Shown here piece after piece: positions 1 to 9,236 of a stretch of 64,000 nucleotides of DNA. The DNA lies in the NCBI GenBank assembly GCA_965140775.1, contig OZ223471.1, positions 4,092,001 through 4,156,000 on the forward strand. The letters run 5' to 3'. The position numbers were made by a program, and so were the translations under genes. The stretch comes from UBA6244 sp965140775 (lineage in GTDB: Bacteria > Bacteroidota > Bacteroidia > Bacteroidales > F082). The number at the start of each line of letters is the position of its first letter. Within the stretch, counting starts at the first letter, position 1. Under the pieces are notes generated by a model. The model ran no database searches. It had not been told where the DNA came from and saw only the letters and a program-made list of their open reading frames with translations.

Positions 1-1125
1 TTCGCCACAGGGATTGGTAGAAACGGTTTTGAAACCATAATCGGCATAGCAATCGGGGATGGATTCTTTGATGACCGTATCCCAGAAAAGCACGCCGGGT
101 TCGGCCGAAGCCCAGGCATTGTGGATAATTTTATCCCAGAGCTCTTTTGGATTGATTTCTTTTTTTACCCAGGGGTTTTTGCTGTCCACGGGGAATTGCT
201 GAACGTAGGGTTTATTGTCGCGCACAGCCTCCATAAACTCATCGTCGAGCTTTACCGAAACGTTAGCGCCTGTTACCTTGCCTTGTTCCAGTTTGGCATC
301 TATAAAATGTTCTGCGTCAGGATGTTTAATACCAACACTCAACATGAGTGCCCCACGGCGTCCATCCTGAGCCACCTCACGGGTGGAATTGGAATAGCGC
401 TCCATAAACGGTACGATACCGGTAGAAGTGAGGGCCGTATTTTTAACCGGACTGCCTGCAGGGCGAATATGGGTGAGGTCGTGACCCACGCCACCACGGC
501 GTTTCATCAGTTGTACCTGTTCCTGATCAATCTTCATGATGCCGCCATAACTATCGGAGGAGCCATCGTTTCCGATAACAAAACAGTTGGACAGGGATGA
601 AATCTGATTGTCGTTGCCAATACCGGCCATGGGGCTTCCGGCCGGAATAATATATTTGAAGTGATCGAGCACCTCAAAAACTTCCTCTTCGGTAAGGGGA
701 TTTTTGTACTTTTTTTCTATCCTGACAATTTCGCGTGCCAGGCGACGGTGCATTTGCTCGGGATTACTTTCGTAAAGGTTGCCTTTGCTATCCTTCAGGG
801 CATATTTATTTACCCATACGTTGGCAGCCAAGGTATCGCCATCAAAGTACTCAACACTGGCTTTGGTAGCTTCTTCGTGTGAATACATTCTCAGGGTAGG
901 TTTCTCCTCTTTTTTTACGTCGGGTGTTGGCATTTCCATCTCCTTCTCAGCCAAACGAAGCATGGAAACAGGATTTGTTTCCGTCTTTTCTTCTGTCATT
1001 TCCAATTTCAATCTTTCTTCTAAAACTCGTTCGTAAAAACTTTTTTCCTTACCTTGCTGCACGTCTTGCCCCACTTGATCTTTCCCGGCTTTTTCATCAA
1101 AATTTAAGTACAAATTGTTATCCAT
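1..1125 (-). CDS. nrdJ: Adenosylcobalamin-dependent (class II) ribonucleotide reductase, N-terminal part
   Basis: This makes deoxyribonucleotides from ribonucleotides in the cytoplasm, using a radical generated from coenzyme B12. The minus-strand frame is open from an ATG at 1125 to the window edge, giving 375 codons. The first ~110 residues are charged and variable. The conserved reductase core follows, with SSLSNCFV (active-site cysteine region), a Gly-rich KRRGGVGHDLTHIRPAG stretch, and NPCGE at the very edge, which carries a catalytic cysteine and glutamate of the family. No small beta-subunit gene lies beside it on the visible side, as expected for class II, which needs none. The C-terminal half is outside the window. 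The NrdJ assignment rests on recognised core motifs; a class I alpha subunit is the alternative but fits less well. Confidence 0.85.
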   Translation of the reverse strand, partial: MDNNLYLNFDEKAGKDQVGQDVQQGKEKSFYERVLEERLKLEMTEEKTETNPVSMLRLAEKEMEMPTPDVKKEEKPTLRMYSHEEATKASVEYFDGDTLAANVWVNKYALKDSKGNLYESNPEQMHRRLAREIVRIEKKYKNPLTEEEVFEVLDHFKYIIPAGSPMAGIGNDNQISSLSNCFVIGNDGSSDSYGGIMKIDQEQVQLMKRRGGVGHDLTHIRPAGSPVKNTALTSTGIVPFMERYSNSTREVAQDGRRGALMLSVGIKHPDAEHFIDAKLEQGKVTGANVSVKLDDEFMEAVRDNKPYVQQFPVDSKNPWVKKEINPKELWDKIIHNAWASAEPGVLFWDTVIKESIPDCYADYGFKTVSTNPCGE

Positions 1126-1369
1126 AGTTCAGTTCCGGTTGATTGATGATGCTTAAACAAACGCTTGTAAGTCAGTCCGCTATAAAATTAACAGACACTG
1201 CTTTTAAGCGGTGCAATATACAACACAATTATCCAGCAACGCTTGACAATTTATTAACAAAGGTTGTGAATAAAAAATAATCTACGGGAAATTAGCTCTT
1301 TAGAAAGGGTAAGTTAAAAAACATTTTTTTTTGAGTTTTTTTGGCACAATTTTGTGAGAGAGGTTGCTG

Positions 1370-1744
1370 TTATTTGCTGAAAAACATCTTGAGGGCAATG
1401 GCCAAAAGGATTACAGCAAAAATTTTCCGCAAAAGTGCTTCGGGAATATTCAGTGCAAATTTGGATCCGATAAATCCACCTACCAAAAAAGCAGCGGCAA
1501 TGATGAGGGCATATTTTAAGTTGAGCGCACCCTCTTTGTAATAACTCCATGCGGCCAACAAACCGATGGGTGGCAACATCACCGCGAGGCTGGTTCCTTG
1601 TGCCTGATACTGATCCATTCCCAGGATAAAAACTAAGGCCGGAATGATGATAATGGCGCCCCCAATGCCAATCAATCCGCTAAAAACTCCGGCTACCAGC
1701 CCGATCAAAATCAGAATAACTACGATGGTAAGGCTCATTTTCAT
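1370..1744 (-). CDS. Half-size TSUP (TauE/SafE) family membrane protein
   Basis: This is an integral membrane protein of 124 residues with about four hydrophobic segments. It contains the family's glycine-rich first-helix motif GVFSGLIGIGGAIIIIPAL (residues ~19-37) and the SKFA/LNIPEALLRKIF end seen after the fourth helix. TauE/SafE proteins are usually ~250 residues and export or import small organosulfur or sulfite anions. This one is a single half and probably works as a homodimer or with another half. The substrate cannot be read from the sequence. ATG 1738, two codons in, is an equally good start. It lies 19 bp downstream of the large propeller/barrel gene on the same strand and is separated from nrdJ by 244 bp with no recognisable feature. 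Confidence 0.75.
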   Translation of the reverse strand: MKMSLTIVVILILIGLVAGVFSGLIGIGGAIIIIPALVFILGMDQYQAQGTSLAVMLPPIGLLAAWSYYKEGALNLKYALIIAAAFLVGGFIGSKFALNIPEALLRKIFAVILLAIALKMFFSK

Positions 1745-1763
1745 TGATTTTTGAAAAGTTAAG

Positions 1764-4700
1764 TTAGAAATCGAGGCTCAACGACAAATAATACACCGGG
1801 CGCGTTACCCTATAATCGTCCACACCCCACGACACATCACCACGCACAAAATAACCAAATAGGGTAGTGCGGGCACCCAAACCAAAACCTCCTACGATGG
1901 GCTCTTTTTGCACCACTACCGAAATGTGCATGGGGCCGCTGTCCACGTAGTTGGTGTACAAGGCATTTTCTTTGGAATAGGGATTGCTACCCGTCCAGGC
2001 TGTACCAATGTCGCCAAAGCCCACCACCTGAAACGACCTGAGAAAGCCTGAGCTTAAGGGTGTTTTGGAAAAATACTGGAATACCGGGAAACGCAATTCG
2101 CTGTTAATAACCATAAAACTATTTCCATTGCGGATGTTTTGGTTGAACCCCCTCATGTTGGTGGCCAGCGTTTGGTAGGCATAGTTCTGGTTGTAGTCAA
2201 TGGGTGTATTTTCGTTAAACTTGGGAAACAACCAATTGTCGACCCCACCCATGTAATAGATGAGTTTATCACTGCCAAGGGAAGTACTTCCGGCAATTCG
2301 GTTGGCCCAGATGAACGTTCTGTGAATTTTTTGATAGTTGCGGTAATCGAAACCCACCACAATGAGGTTTTGTTGCTCGCCGTTGACCAGTTGGTGGTAT
2401 TCGGCAAACAATTTATAACGCGTGCCATAGTAGAGGTTGGTTCCCGGACTTCGCGTATTGTCGAAAATAAGTTCACCTTTCAAACCCACCCAATGGTCGT
2501 ATTGGTTGGGTGTTTCGAGGGTAGTTTGATCGGTGGCCATGGTTACCAGCATTTCGTTGCGGTACATGGCTGTTCCTTTGATGGCCAGTGCTTCGCTAAA
2601 AGGCCACTTGAGGGAATAAAACAACTCGTGGGTGTGAAACCGCTGAAGGGTATATCCATCGGAGCCTTCCAGGGTATTACGATGAAACACGATTTCCTTG
2701 TCGAGGCGCTTTTTGAGGTCGGCATAGCTAAACAAGTATTCATTATTGATCAGACTCATGTTCAGCCGTACCCCTCCAATAATGCGATGGTCTTCCATCA
2801 AATCGGTGATGCCTACCTGAAAAAACAGGTTAAAACCGGGATTGAGGTAGATGGGACTTCCTCCACCCGTAAAGGGTTGATATCCGTAATTGATATAATT
2901 GAAATCCACCTGAGAAGTAAGGTCGTTGATGAAGTATGAAACGTTGTAATTCAACCATTTGGGTATCACCAGATCTTTGCCTGCGGGCGGTCCGGTAATT
3001 CCGGGAATATTGCCAACAGGCACACCCGATTCAACGCTTTCGGTTAATGTGGAACCATACACTTCGTTGCCCTGCTCGTCCACAAACACCATCACAAAAC
3101 CCTTGATCTGTTTTTTGGGGTTCTCCCCGGGTGGAGGATTTTCTTCAACGATGGGTTCGTCAACAACTTCTTCAACAGCTTTTTCAACAGCTTTTTGCTT
3201 TACTTCCGTTGCCGGATGTTTGAGTTGGTATTGGGTACGCAATTGTTGCATATAACGTGTATCGTTGAGGGTCAATCCCTTCACTTCATCGAACGGAAGT
3301 GCCTCTTCCACAAAAATCTGGGTCATGTCGTGGTTAAAAATGGACATGGCCTGCTTTCCCGCCCGGGGTGCCACCTGATGATGGTCGATATTCCAGGTGT
3401 AGTTGGTAACGGCTTTGGCATGAGTGAAATATCGGTAATGAACGGCGGTATCCACCGAGCTGACGGTGCTGTCGATAACGGCCAGGTAGTTGTTTACAAT
3501 TCCGTTGGCGTCGCTCAGGTACGAAATGGTGTTGAAGGCATAGGATTGTGGTTGGGTTTCGTCGGAAAGCGGGGTATTGGTAATGCGCTTGAGGATATGA
3601 CTGTGTGTTTTGAGGTCGTAAACAAAGAGGTCGAAATGATTGGGGACATCCACAACCAATTGGGGGCCAACACCCAGGGTGTCGTTTTCGCGATTGGAAC
3701 TAAACACGATTTGTGAGGAGTGGTTGATAAAAGCCGGCGACAAATCCGAATAAATGTCATCGGTAATTTTCAACCAGGCGTTGGAAGCCATATCAAACAC
3801 AAACACGTCGGATTGCCCTTGCTGGGTAGCCGAAACTACCAATTGGCGACCATCATCCGAATAGGCAAAGCTGTTAATTTTCTGAACGTTGTATAGTATG
3901 CGCTTGGTAAACTTTCTTTCTTCCAGATTGTACAGATACAACCAGGGCATTCCTTTATCTTCAATGACAATGGCCAATAGTTTGCCGGTGGGATGCCAGG
4001 CCAGCAAGGGATAGCTGTAATCGGTTTTGGTATCGATCATCACGCCCTTTTTCATGAGTTTCTTTTTCTTACCCGTTTGCAAATCCATGAGATACACTTT
4101 GTATTTGCCCATCTCGTTGGTGGTATAGGCCAACATGTTGCCATCGGGGCTGAGTGTGGGGCGATCGAAAACCACCTCCGACTTATATTTGATTTTCAAC
4201 GGGTTGTCAGGCAGGAGGGTATTTCCCATATAGGGTGCATATTCCTCCCGATAGTAGGTCTTCCAGTCTTCGATGATCATTTTATAGGACTGGCCCGTAA
4301 CATACAGGAATCCCTTGTCGATGCTGTTGCTCATACCTGTCATGTGGATAATATTGCTCACGGCGTCGAGTCCGTATCTTTCGGCGATAAACCGCCACAA
4401 CGAATGACCTGCGTAGGTGGCATCTTCGCCTGTTAGGTTGTTGAGTTTATTGTATCTGCCCGAAAGGATACCGTCGCGTACCCTGTTGTCGAAGTCCACA
4501 CTCCAATCGCGTCCCAACCAGGATATCAGCCCTACCCGATACCAGTCGGGCAAACTAAAAAAAGTGGCTGTTTTCACTTGCTGGGTGAGGGTTCCGCCAA
4601 ACATCATCTGATTGAAGAGCACTTCGGCTATTCCGGAACGTATTTGTTCTTCAAAATTTACATGATTGCCATCAAAATACACAAACACCTTAGAACCAAT

Positions 4701-5105
4701 AATATGCGTCACACCTCCCACATTGTAGTTATCGTCGGTCATGAGGCCGATGTTGCTTTGTTTGAGATCGGTTAAATTATTGAAAATGATAAATTGAAGA
4801 CGTTTGTCGAGGATGGTTTGCATTTTGGCCTCCATCGACGGAATCTGTTCGGTGGCGTAACGTGCAGTGTATTGGGCCAGCTCTTTTCCGTTCAGGTAAA
4901 AATACGTGTCGAGGTCGTCGAATTTGTAGTAAGTCCAATAAAAATCGTTGTATTGAACCCTGTTTTTGCCAAAGGTTTGGTTAGACCCATTATAGAATTG
5001 AGCCGACGATGGTGTATGAACAAACAAAGCACACGAAATCAACATCCACTGAATGAAGATTATAACCCGCCAAGGTGGTACTTGTCTTTTTTTATTCAAA
5101 CTCAT
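1764..5105 (-). CDS. Periplasmic TolB-like propeller fused to an outer-membrane beta-barrel
   Basis: The protein has 1113 residues. A signal segment (residues ~10-37, ending SSAQ) is followed by a region shaped like a peptidase-MA gluzincin (~45-295), with FEEQIRSGIAEVL where an HExxH helix would lie and LPDWYRVGLISW downstream; the zinc ligands are absent. Next come TolB/PD40-type propeller repeats (~310-560, for example FDRPTLSPDGNMLAYT and YSDDGRQLVVSAT). A proline- and glutamate-rich linker follows (~655-690). The C-terminal part is an Omp85/surface-antigen-like barrel with MRGF in place of the (V/I)RG(F/Y) motif and a terminal Phe. The protein is predicted to sit in the outer membrane with its propeller in the periplasm. 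The family is common in Bacteroidota but its role is not established. No TAnnTTTG box is visible upstream. Confidence 0.7.
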   Translation of the reverse strand: MSLNKKRQVPPWRVIIFIQWMLISCALFVHTPSSAQFYNGSNQTFGKNRVQYNDFYWTYYKFDDLDTYFYLNGKELAQYTARYATEQIPSMEAKMQTILDKRLQFIIFNNLTDLKQSNIGLMTDDNYNVGGVTHIIGSKVFVYFDGNHVNFEEQIRSGIAEVLFNQMMFGGTLTQQVKTATFFSLPDWYRVGLISWLGRDWSVDFDNRVRDGILSGRYNKLNNLTGEDATYAGHSLWRFIAERYGLDAVSNIIHMTGMSNSIDKGFLYVTGQSYKMIIEDWKTYYREEYAPYMGNTLLPDNPLKIKYKSEVVFDRPTLSPDGNMLAYTTNEMGKYKVYLMDLQTGKKKKLMKKGVMIDTKTDYSYPLLAWHPTGKLLAIVIEDKGMPWLYLYNLEERKFTKRILYNVQKINSFAYSDDGRQLVVSATQQGQSDVFVFDMASNAWLKITDDIYSDLSPAFINHSSQIVFSSNRENDTLGVGPQLVVDVPNHFDLFVYDLKTHSHILKRITNTPLSDETQPQSYAFNTISYLSDANGIVNNYLAVIDSTVSSVDTAVHYRYFTHAKAVTNYTWNIDHHQVAPRAGKQAMSIFNHDMTQIFVEEALPFDEVKGLTLNDTRYMQQLRTQYQLKHPATEVKQKAVEKAVEEVVDEPIVEENPPPGENPKKQIKGFVMVFVDEQGNEVYGSTLTESVESGVPVGNIPGITGPPAGKDLVIPKWLNYNVSYFINDLTSQVDFNYINYGYQPFTGGGSPIYLNPGFNLFFQVGITDLMEDHRIIGGVRLNMSLINNEYLFSYADLKKRLDKEIVFHRNTLEGSDGYTLQRFHTHELFYSLKWPFSEALAIKGTAMYRNEMLVTMATDQTTLETPNQYDHWVGLKGELIFDNTRSPGTNLYYGTRYKLFAEYHQLVNGEQQNLIVVGFDYRNYQKIHRTFIWANRIAGSTSLGSDKLIYYMGGVDNWLFPKFNENTPIDYNQNYAYQTLATNMRGFNQNIRNGNSFMVINSELRFPVFQYFSKTPLSSGFLRSFQVVGFGDIGTAWTGSNPYSKENALYTNYVDSGPMHISVVVQKEPIVGGFGLGARTTLFGYFVRGDVSWGVDDYRVTRPVYYLSLSLDF

Positions 5106-5326
5106 GCACTATAAATGGAATGGCTAAATTATAACAAAAATTAAACCAAAATATTATCTTTTGGGAGATCGTTGGGGTTGTGATAATTATTACGACACTC
5201 ATCTTGAAATAATATAAATGATGCTTTTGAACTCCGTTGGGAGTCAGATAAGAATCAAAATAATTTCTTTGCTATTTCTTCCCGGATAGGAGGATGAATT
5301 CCAGCGCTATGTTATTTACGGCAGTT
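5106..5326. other. Intergenic spacer before the MITE-like element
   Basis: This AT-rich stretch has no convincing reading frame. It holds one small palindrome (ACTCCGTTGGGAGT, about 5230-5243) of the kind scattered through other spacers of this window. No terminator or promoter is clear. Confidence 0.5.
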
Positions 5327-6249
5327 AAATTTCTAATTATTGAGTCCACTCCGAAAAGTCGTTCATGCATGAAATGGCTGTTAAAATCATTTCGGTTAAT
5401 ATTTTCTCACATGGTACATAAAATGTATAATGTTGATAAACTGAATTTTGTATGAAAAAGACTCTGCGGAACTTGGCGAAAAACTTGGCGGGCTTTGCGG
5501 TTAAAAATTTGTTTTGTTATTTTTCGGGTTAGGTTCGATGTGTCTGTTTTAATCCGTTCTGTGGCATGGTTGATGTTGAAATCCCGAAGGGATGACATGT
5601 TTATAGAAACAATTGCCTAAACAAACCATACGACCCCGTCGGGGTCGAACAATATACGCCTCCATTGCTATAAACATTGGAATCCTTCGGATTCTTCTGA
5701 GGAACTTGGCGAAAAACTTGGCGGGCTTTGCGGTTAAAAATTTGTTTTGTTATTATTCGGGTTGGGTTCGATGTGTCTGTTTTAATCTGTTCTGTGGCAT
5801 GGTTGATGTTGAAATCCCGAAGGGATGACATGTTTATAGAAACAATTGCCTAAACAAACCATACGACCCCGTCGGGGTCGAACAATATACGCCTCCATTG
5901 CTATAAACATTGGAACCCTTCGGATTCTTCTGAGGAACTTTGCGAAAAACTCCGCGAGCTTTGCGGTTAAAAATTTGTTTTGTTATTTTTCGGGTTGGGT
6001 TCGATGTGTCTGTTTTAATCCGTTCTGTGGCATGGTTGATGTTGAAATCCCGAAGGCATGACATGTTTATAGAAACAATTGCCTAAACAAACCATACGAC
6101 CCCGTCGGGGTCGAACAATATACGCCTCCATTGCTATAAACATTGGAATCCTTCGGATTCTTCTGAGGAACTTGGCGAAAAACTCCGCGAGCTTTGCGGT
6201 TAAAAATTTGAATAATACTTATCGGAGTGGACTCAAATTTCTAATTATT
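5327..6249. mobile_element. MITE-like non-autonomous element with 15-bp target duplication
   Basis: The same 15 bp, AAATTTCTAATTATT, occur at 5327-5341 and 6235-6249. Directly inside them lie perfect 13-bp terminal inverted repeats, GAGTCCACTCCGA at 5342-5354 and its complement TCGGAGTGGACTC at 6222-6234. The inversion extends to about 18 bp (GAGTCCACTCCGAWAAGT) with one mismatch. The 893-bp interior has no transposase frame and consists mostly of a 233-bp tandem repeat. Direct repeats that exactly abut inverted ends are the signature of insertion by a DDE-type transposase acting in trans. The transposase family is not identified, and 15 bp is a long duplication. Confidence 0.72.
5468..6210. 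repeat. 233-bp tandem repeat, three full copies and one partial
   Basis: Copies begin with GGAACTTGGCG or a close variant at 5468, 5701, 5934 and 6167, so the period is exactly 233 bp; the last copy stops near 6210. Each unit holds the palindrome GACCCCGTCGGGGTC, the near-palindrome GAATCCTTCGGATTC and the segment TTTGCGGTTAAAAATTTG. Copies differ at only a few positions. Short open frames on both strands recur in each copy, but they shift with the repeat and are not genes. A related inverted piece occurs at 21775-21835. Confidence 0.9.
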
Positions 6250-6303
6250 ATGATCGATCTATTGTGTATTGTAGAATAGACAACATTAAAGCTAGACATT
6301 TTT

Positions 6304-6455
6304 GCCCGACAAAACCCCTATCCCTTACCTTTCCCCAAAAGGGAAAGGCGATAGATTGTCGAAATATTAGAAATAACTTGTTATATACGTGTGTATTATC
6401 ACTCCTCTCGATTAGGGAGGAGTTCCGATGCAGCGTGAAGGTGGGGTGTCGGGGC
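6304..6455. repeat. Nested palindrome cluster (REP/BIME-like)
   Basis: Two hairpins lie inside a weaker outer pair. The first is CCTTTCCC (6328-6335) with GGGAAAGG (6341-6348). The second is ACTCCTCTC (6401-6409) with GGGAGGAGT (6415-6423). The outer arms are GCCCGACAAAACCCC (6304-6318) and GGGGTGTCGGGGC (about 6443-6455). The rest of 6250-6574 holds nothing recognisable. It resembles dispersed intergenic repeat units rather than a terminator, because no T-run follows. Confidence 0.6.
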
Positions 6456-6574
6456 AAACACTTTTTTGCCTACAAACTACTAAATGAATGGTTTTGCGGT
6501 TGAAAAAATTTCGCGTGTTTCTATTGTACCACCAAAAATCTCATCACCGTCGTTTACATCTGGTCAGTTTGCAC

Positions 6575-6582
6575 TATTTTTG
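6575..6582 (+). promoter_or_regulatory. Predicted -7 box for the MBL hydrolase/dnaG group
   Basis: TATTTTTG fits the Bacteroidota -7 consensus TAnnTTTG and lies 24 bp before the ATG at 6607. No good -33 TTTG is present at 19-bp spacing. Confidence 0.5.
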
Positions 6583-6606
6583 ACCTTTTAAACCAAAATT
6601 CCGTAA

Positions 6607-7260
6607 ATGACTACCATCAAACAATTTGCATTTAATCCCTTTCAGGTAAATACCTATGTGTTGAGCGACAGCTCCGGTGAGTGTGCCATTATCGATCCGG
6701 GCATGCATGATGGTGGCGAGCAACTTCAGCTTACCGAATACATTCGTCAACAAGGTCTTACACCTGTTTTACTGCTCAACACGCATACCCACATCGATCA
6801 TATTGCCGGCAACGATTTTGTGCAAAAAACCTATGGATTGCCCCTCACGGCACATCCCGAAGCAGCTGTTTTTCTCGATCATGCTCCTGCACAAGCATCG
6901 GTTTACGGACTAAAGCTTGAAAATGTGGTGGCCATTGAAAAATATGTGAATGAGGGTGATGTACTGACTTTTGGGAATACCCGTCTGGAAGTTTTTTACA
7001 CGCCCGGTCATGCCGACGGAAGCGTTTGTTTTTATTGCGCCCAATCGAATTTTGTGATTACCGGCGACGTGCTTTTCAACCAAAGTATTGGCAGAACCGA
7101 CCTGCCCACAGGTGATTTCGATTTGCTTCAGGAAAGCATCTGGAAAAAATTGTTTACCCTCCCCGAAACCACTTTGGTTTATCCCGGACATGGCCCGCAT
7201 ACTACCATTGGCGCCGAAAAATCGGATAACCCCTTTGTGGGCATCGGTCTTGACAATTAA
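6607..7260 (+). CDS. Metallo-beta-lactamase-fold hydrolase, glyoxalase II-like
   Basis: This is a cytoplasmic zinc hydrolase of 217 residues. The metal motif THTHIDH (residues 59-65: His60, His62, Asp64, His65) is followed by GHADGS (third-site His), ITGDVLF (bridging Asp) and PGHGPHTT near the C-terminus. This is the compact YcbL/GloB-like form; the substrate is unknown, with a thioester such as S-lactoylglutathione or an analogue possible. There is no signal peptide. The length matches the YcbL-type family. It is the first gene of a plus-strand run leading into dnaG 35 bp downstream and XdhC. Functional linkage to the primase is not implied. Confidence 0.85.
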   Translation: MTTIKQFAFNPFQVNTYVLSDSSGECAIIDPGMHDGGEQLQLTEYIRQQGLTPVLLLNTHTHIDHIAGNDFVQKTYGLPLTAHPEAAVFLDHAPAQASVYGLKLENVVAIEKYVNEGDVLTFGNTRLEVFYTPGHADGSVCFYCAQSNFVITGDVLFNQSIGRTDLPTGDFDLLQESIWKKLFTLPETTLVYPGHGPHTTIGAEKSDNPFVGIGLDN

Positions 7261-7295
7261 TATCGACAGCTCATTTTTAAATTAATTCAATCCTT

Positions 7296-9233
7296 TTGAT
7301 AGACCAAGGCACCATACAAACCATTCTTGAAACTGCCCACGTGGAAGACGTGATAGGAGATTTTGTTACACTTAAAAAACGTGGTGCCAACTATTTGGGA
7401 TTGTGTCCGTTTCACAACGAAAAAACACCTTCGTTCAGCGTGTCGCCATCCAAGGGCATATACAAGTGTTTTGGTTGCGGAAAGGCCGGAAACGTGGTGA
7501 ATTTCGTGATGGAACACGAACATTACAGCTATCCGGAGGCACTCAAATATTTGGCCAAGCGCTACAGTATTGAAATTGAAGAGGAGGAAATGACTCCCGA
7601 AAAACAGCAGGAACTGGACGAACGGGAGAGCCTTTTTGCGGTAAATACCTTTGTCAATCAATATTTTATAAAAAACCTGTTTGAGTCGGAAGCCGGAAAA
7701 GCCATCGGGCTCACCTATTTTAAAGAACGTGATTTCAGGGAAGGCACCATCCGCGAATTTGAACTGGGCTACGCGCACGAAAGCTGGGACGACTACACCA
7801 GGGAAGCCCTGAAAAATGGGTTTAAAAAGGAAGTGTTGGTAAAAACCGGACTCACCATCGAAAAGGACGGAAAGCTATTCGACCGCTTTCGCGGAAGGGT
7901 GATGTTTCCCATTCACAACCTCACGGGAAAAGTGATTGGTTTCGGAGCACGCATTCTGTCGTCCGACAAATCAAAGGCCAAATACCTCAACTCGCCCGAA
8001 TCGGAAATTTACTTGAAAAGCAAGGTGCTTTACGGAATTTTCTTCGCTCGTACCGACATTTCAAAGCAAAACAATTGCTTTTTAGTGGAAGGGTACACCG
8101 ATGTGATTTCGCTCCATCAGGCGGGCATTAAAAATGTGGTGTCGTCGTCGGGAACCTCGCTCACGGTGGATCAAATCAAGCTCATCAAACGCTATACTCC
8201 CAACATCACCATTCTGTACGACGGCGATCCGGCGGGTATCAAGGCTTCCTTTCGGGGCATCGATTTGATTTTGGAACAAGGCATGAATGTGAAGGTGGTG
8301 CTTTTCCCGGAAGGGGAAGACCCGGATTCGTTTGCTAAAAGTCATCGCACCAGCGAAACAGAGGAGTTTATCAAAAAAAATGCAGTGGATTTTCTTACCT
8401 TCAAAACCAACCTCCTGCTCAGGGAAACCGAAGGAAGTCCCACCGAACGCGCGGGGTTGATTAAGGAAATCGTTCAGTCCATCTCGCTCATTCCCAATGC
8501 CATCGACCGGACAGTTTATATCCAGGAATGCAGTACGGTGATGGGCATGCCCGAGCAAACATTGATGAACGAACTCAACAAGCTGCTCCGGAATAAATTT
8601 GGCAAAAAGCATGAGCTGGAACCGGCACAAATACCGTCGGAAACCCCCATGCAATCCATCGAAGATCAGGTGGTGGCCGATCCGCTGAATATTAAATACC
8701 ATGAAAATGAGCTGGTACGTTGGGTACTCACCTATGGCAACGAGCTCATTACCATGAAGAATGAAGAAACAGAAGAAGACATCACCCTGAGCATTGCAGC
8801 CTACTTTGTCAACGACCTGAAAGCAGACGGACTTGAATTTGAAAACCCGGTGTTCAACAAAATATTTGATGAATATGAAAAGGCCACCGAAAAAGGACAG
8901 ACCGTTGGAGAAACATTTTTTGTGAACCATCCTGACACGGAAATTTCACAAACAGCCATTCAATTGGTTACTTCGCCCCATCACCTGAGTGAGAACTGGG
9001 AGAAAAACCACATTTACGTAAAAACCGAATCGGACGAGTTGCGGCAAAATGCCATCGAAGTACTGATGGCCTTCAAACACCGGCTGATTGGCAAACAGCT
9101 CAAGGAAATTGCCAAAAAAATGCAAACCACCACCGATGAGGCGGAGATTTTTGTACTCATGCAACAGCATTACGAAATGAAACAGCTGGAAATTCTCATT
9201 GCCAAAGAGCTCAACCGCCCCATGAATTTTTAA
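7296..9233 (+). CDS. dnaG: DNA primase DnaG
   Basis: This synthesises RNA primers for the replisome. The protein has 645 residues. The N-terminal CHC2 zinc finger has Cys37, His40, Cys58 and Cys61. The TOPRIM catalytic domain has LVEGYTDVI (Glu265) and ILYDGDPAG (Asp309, Asp311). A C-terminal helicase-interaction region follows (~450-645). The start is a TTG at 7296; it gives the usual family opening (MIDQGTI...), and no ATG lies near enough to replace it. No Shine-Dalgarno sequence is visible, which is normal for this phylum. The next gene starts 3 bp after the stop, so the two are probably co-transcribed. Confidence 0.97.
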   Translation: MIDQGTIQTILETAHVEDVIGDFVTLKKRGANYLGLCPFHNEKTPSFSVSPSKGIYKCFGCGKAGNVVNFVMEHEHYSYPEALKYLAKRYSIEIEEEEMTPEKQQELDERESLFAVNTFVNQYFIKNLFESEAGKAIGLTYFKERDFREGTIREFELGYAHESWDDYTREALKNGFKKEVLVKTGLTIEKDGKLFDRFRGRVMFPIHNLTGKVIGFGARILSSDKSKAKYLNSPESEIYLKSKVLYGIFFARTDISKQNNCFLVEGYTDVISLHQAGIKNVVSSSGTSLTVDQIKLIKRYTPNITILYDGDPAGIKASFRGIDLILEQGMNVKVVLFPEGEDPDSFAKSHRTSETEEFIKKNAVDFLTFKTNLLLRETEGSPTERAGLIKEIVQSISLIPNAIDRTVYIQECSTVMGMPEQTLMNELNKLLRNKFGKKHELEPAQIPSETPMQSIEDQVVADPLNIKYHENELVRWVLTYGNELITMKNEETEEDITLSIAAYFVNDLKADGLEFENPVFNKIFDEYEKATEKGQTVGETFFVNHPDTEISQTAIQLVTSPHHLSENWEKNHIYVKTESDELRQNAIEVLMAFKHRLIGKQLKEIAKKMQTTTDEAEIFVLMQQHYEMKQLEILIAKELNRPMNF

Positions 9234-9236
9234 ACC

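Noticed and set aside
2139..2939. 266-codon open frame on the plus strand
   Set aside because: It is antisense to the propeller/barrel gene, which has clear domains; its composition is that of a shadow frame.
5468..6210. Possible CRISPR array because of regular spacing
   Set aside because: The repeat unit is 233 bp with no variable spacers between copies, and no cas genes are nearby.
5407..6279. Repeated short open frames on both strands (about 60-76 codons each), one set per 233-bp unit
   Set aside because: They recur with the DNA repeat, overlap on both strands, end in repeat junctions and match no protein family; they are frames within a repeated element.
6304..6455. Transcription terminator after the MITE-like element
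   Set aside because: The hairpins have no T-run and there is no transcript ending there from a known gene.
8082..8930. 282-codon open frame antisense to dnaG
   Set aside because: dnaG is intact with all motifs; the antisense frame has no family features.
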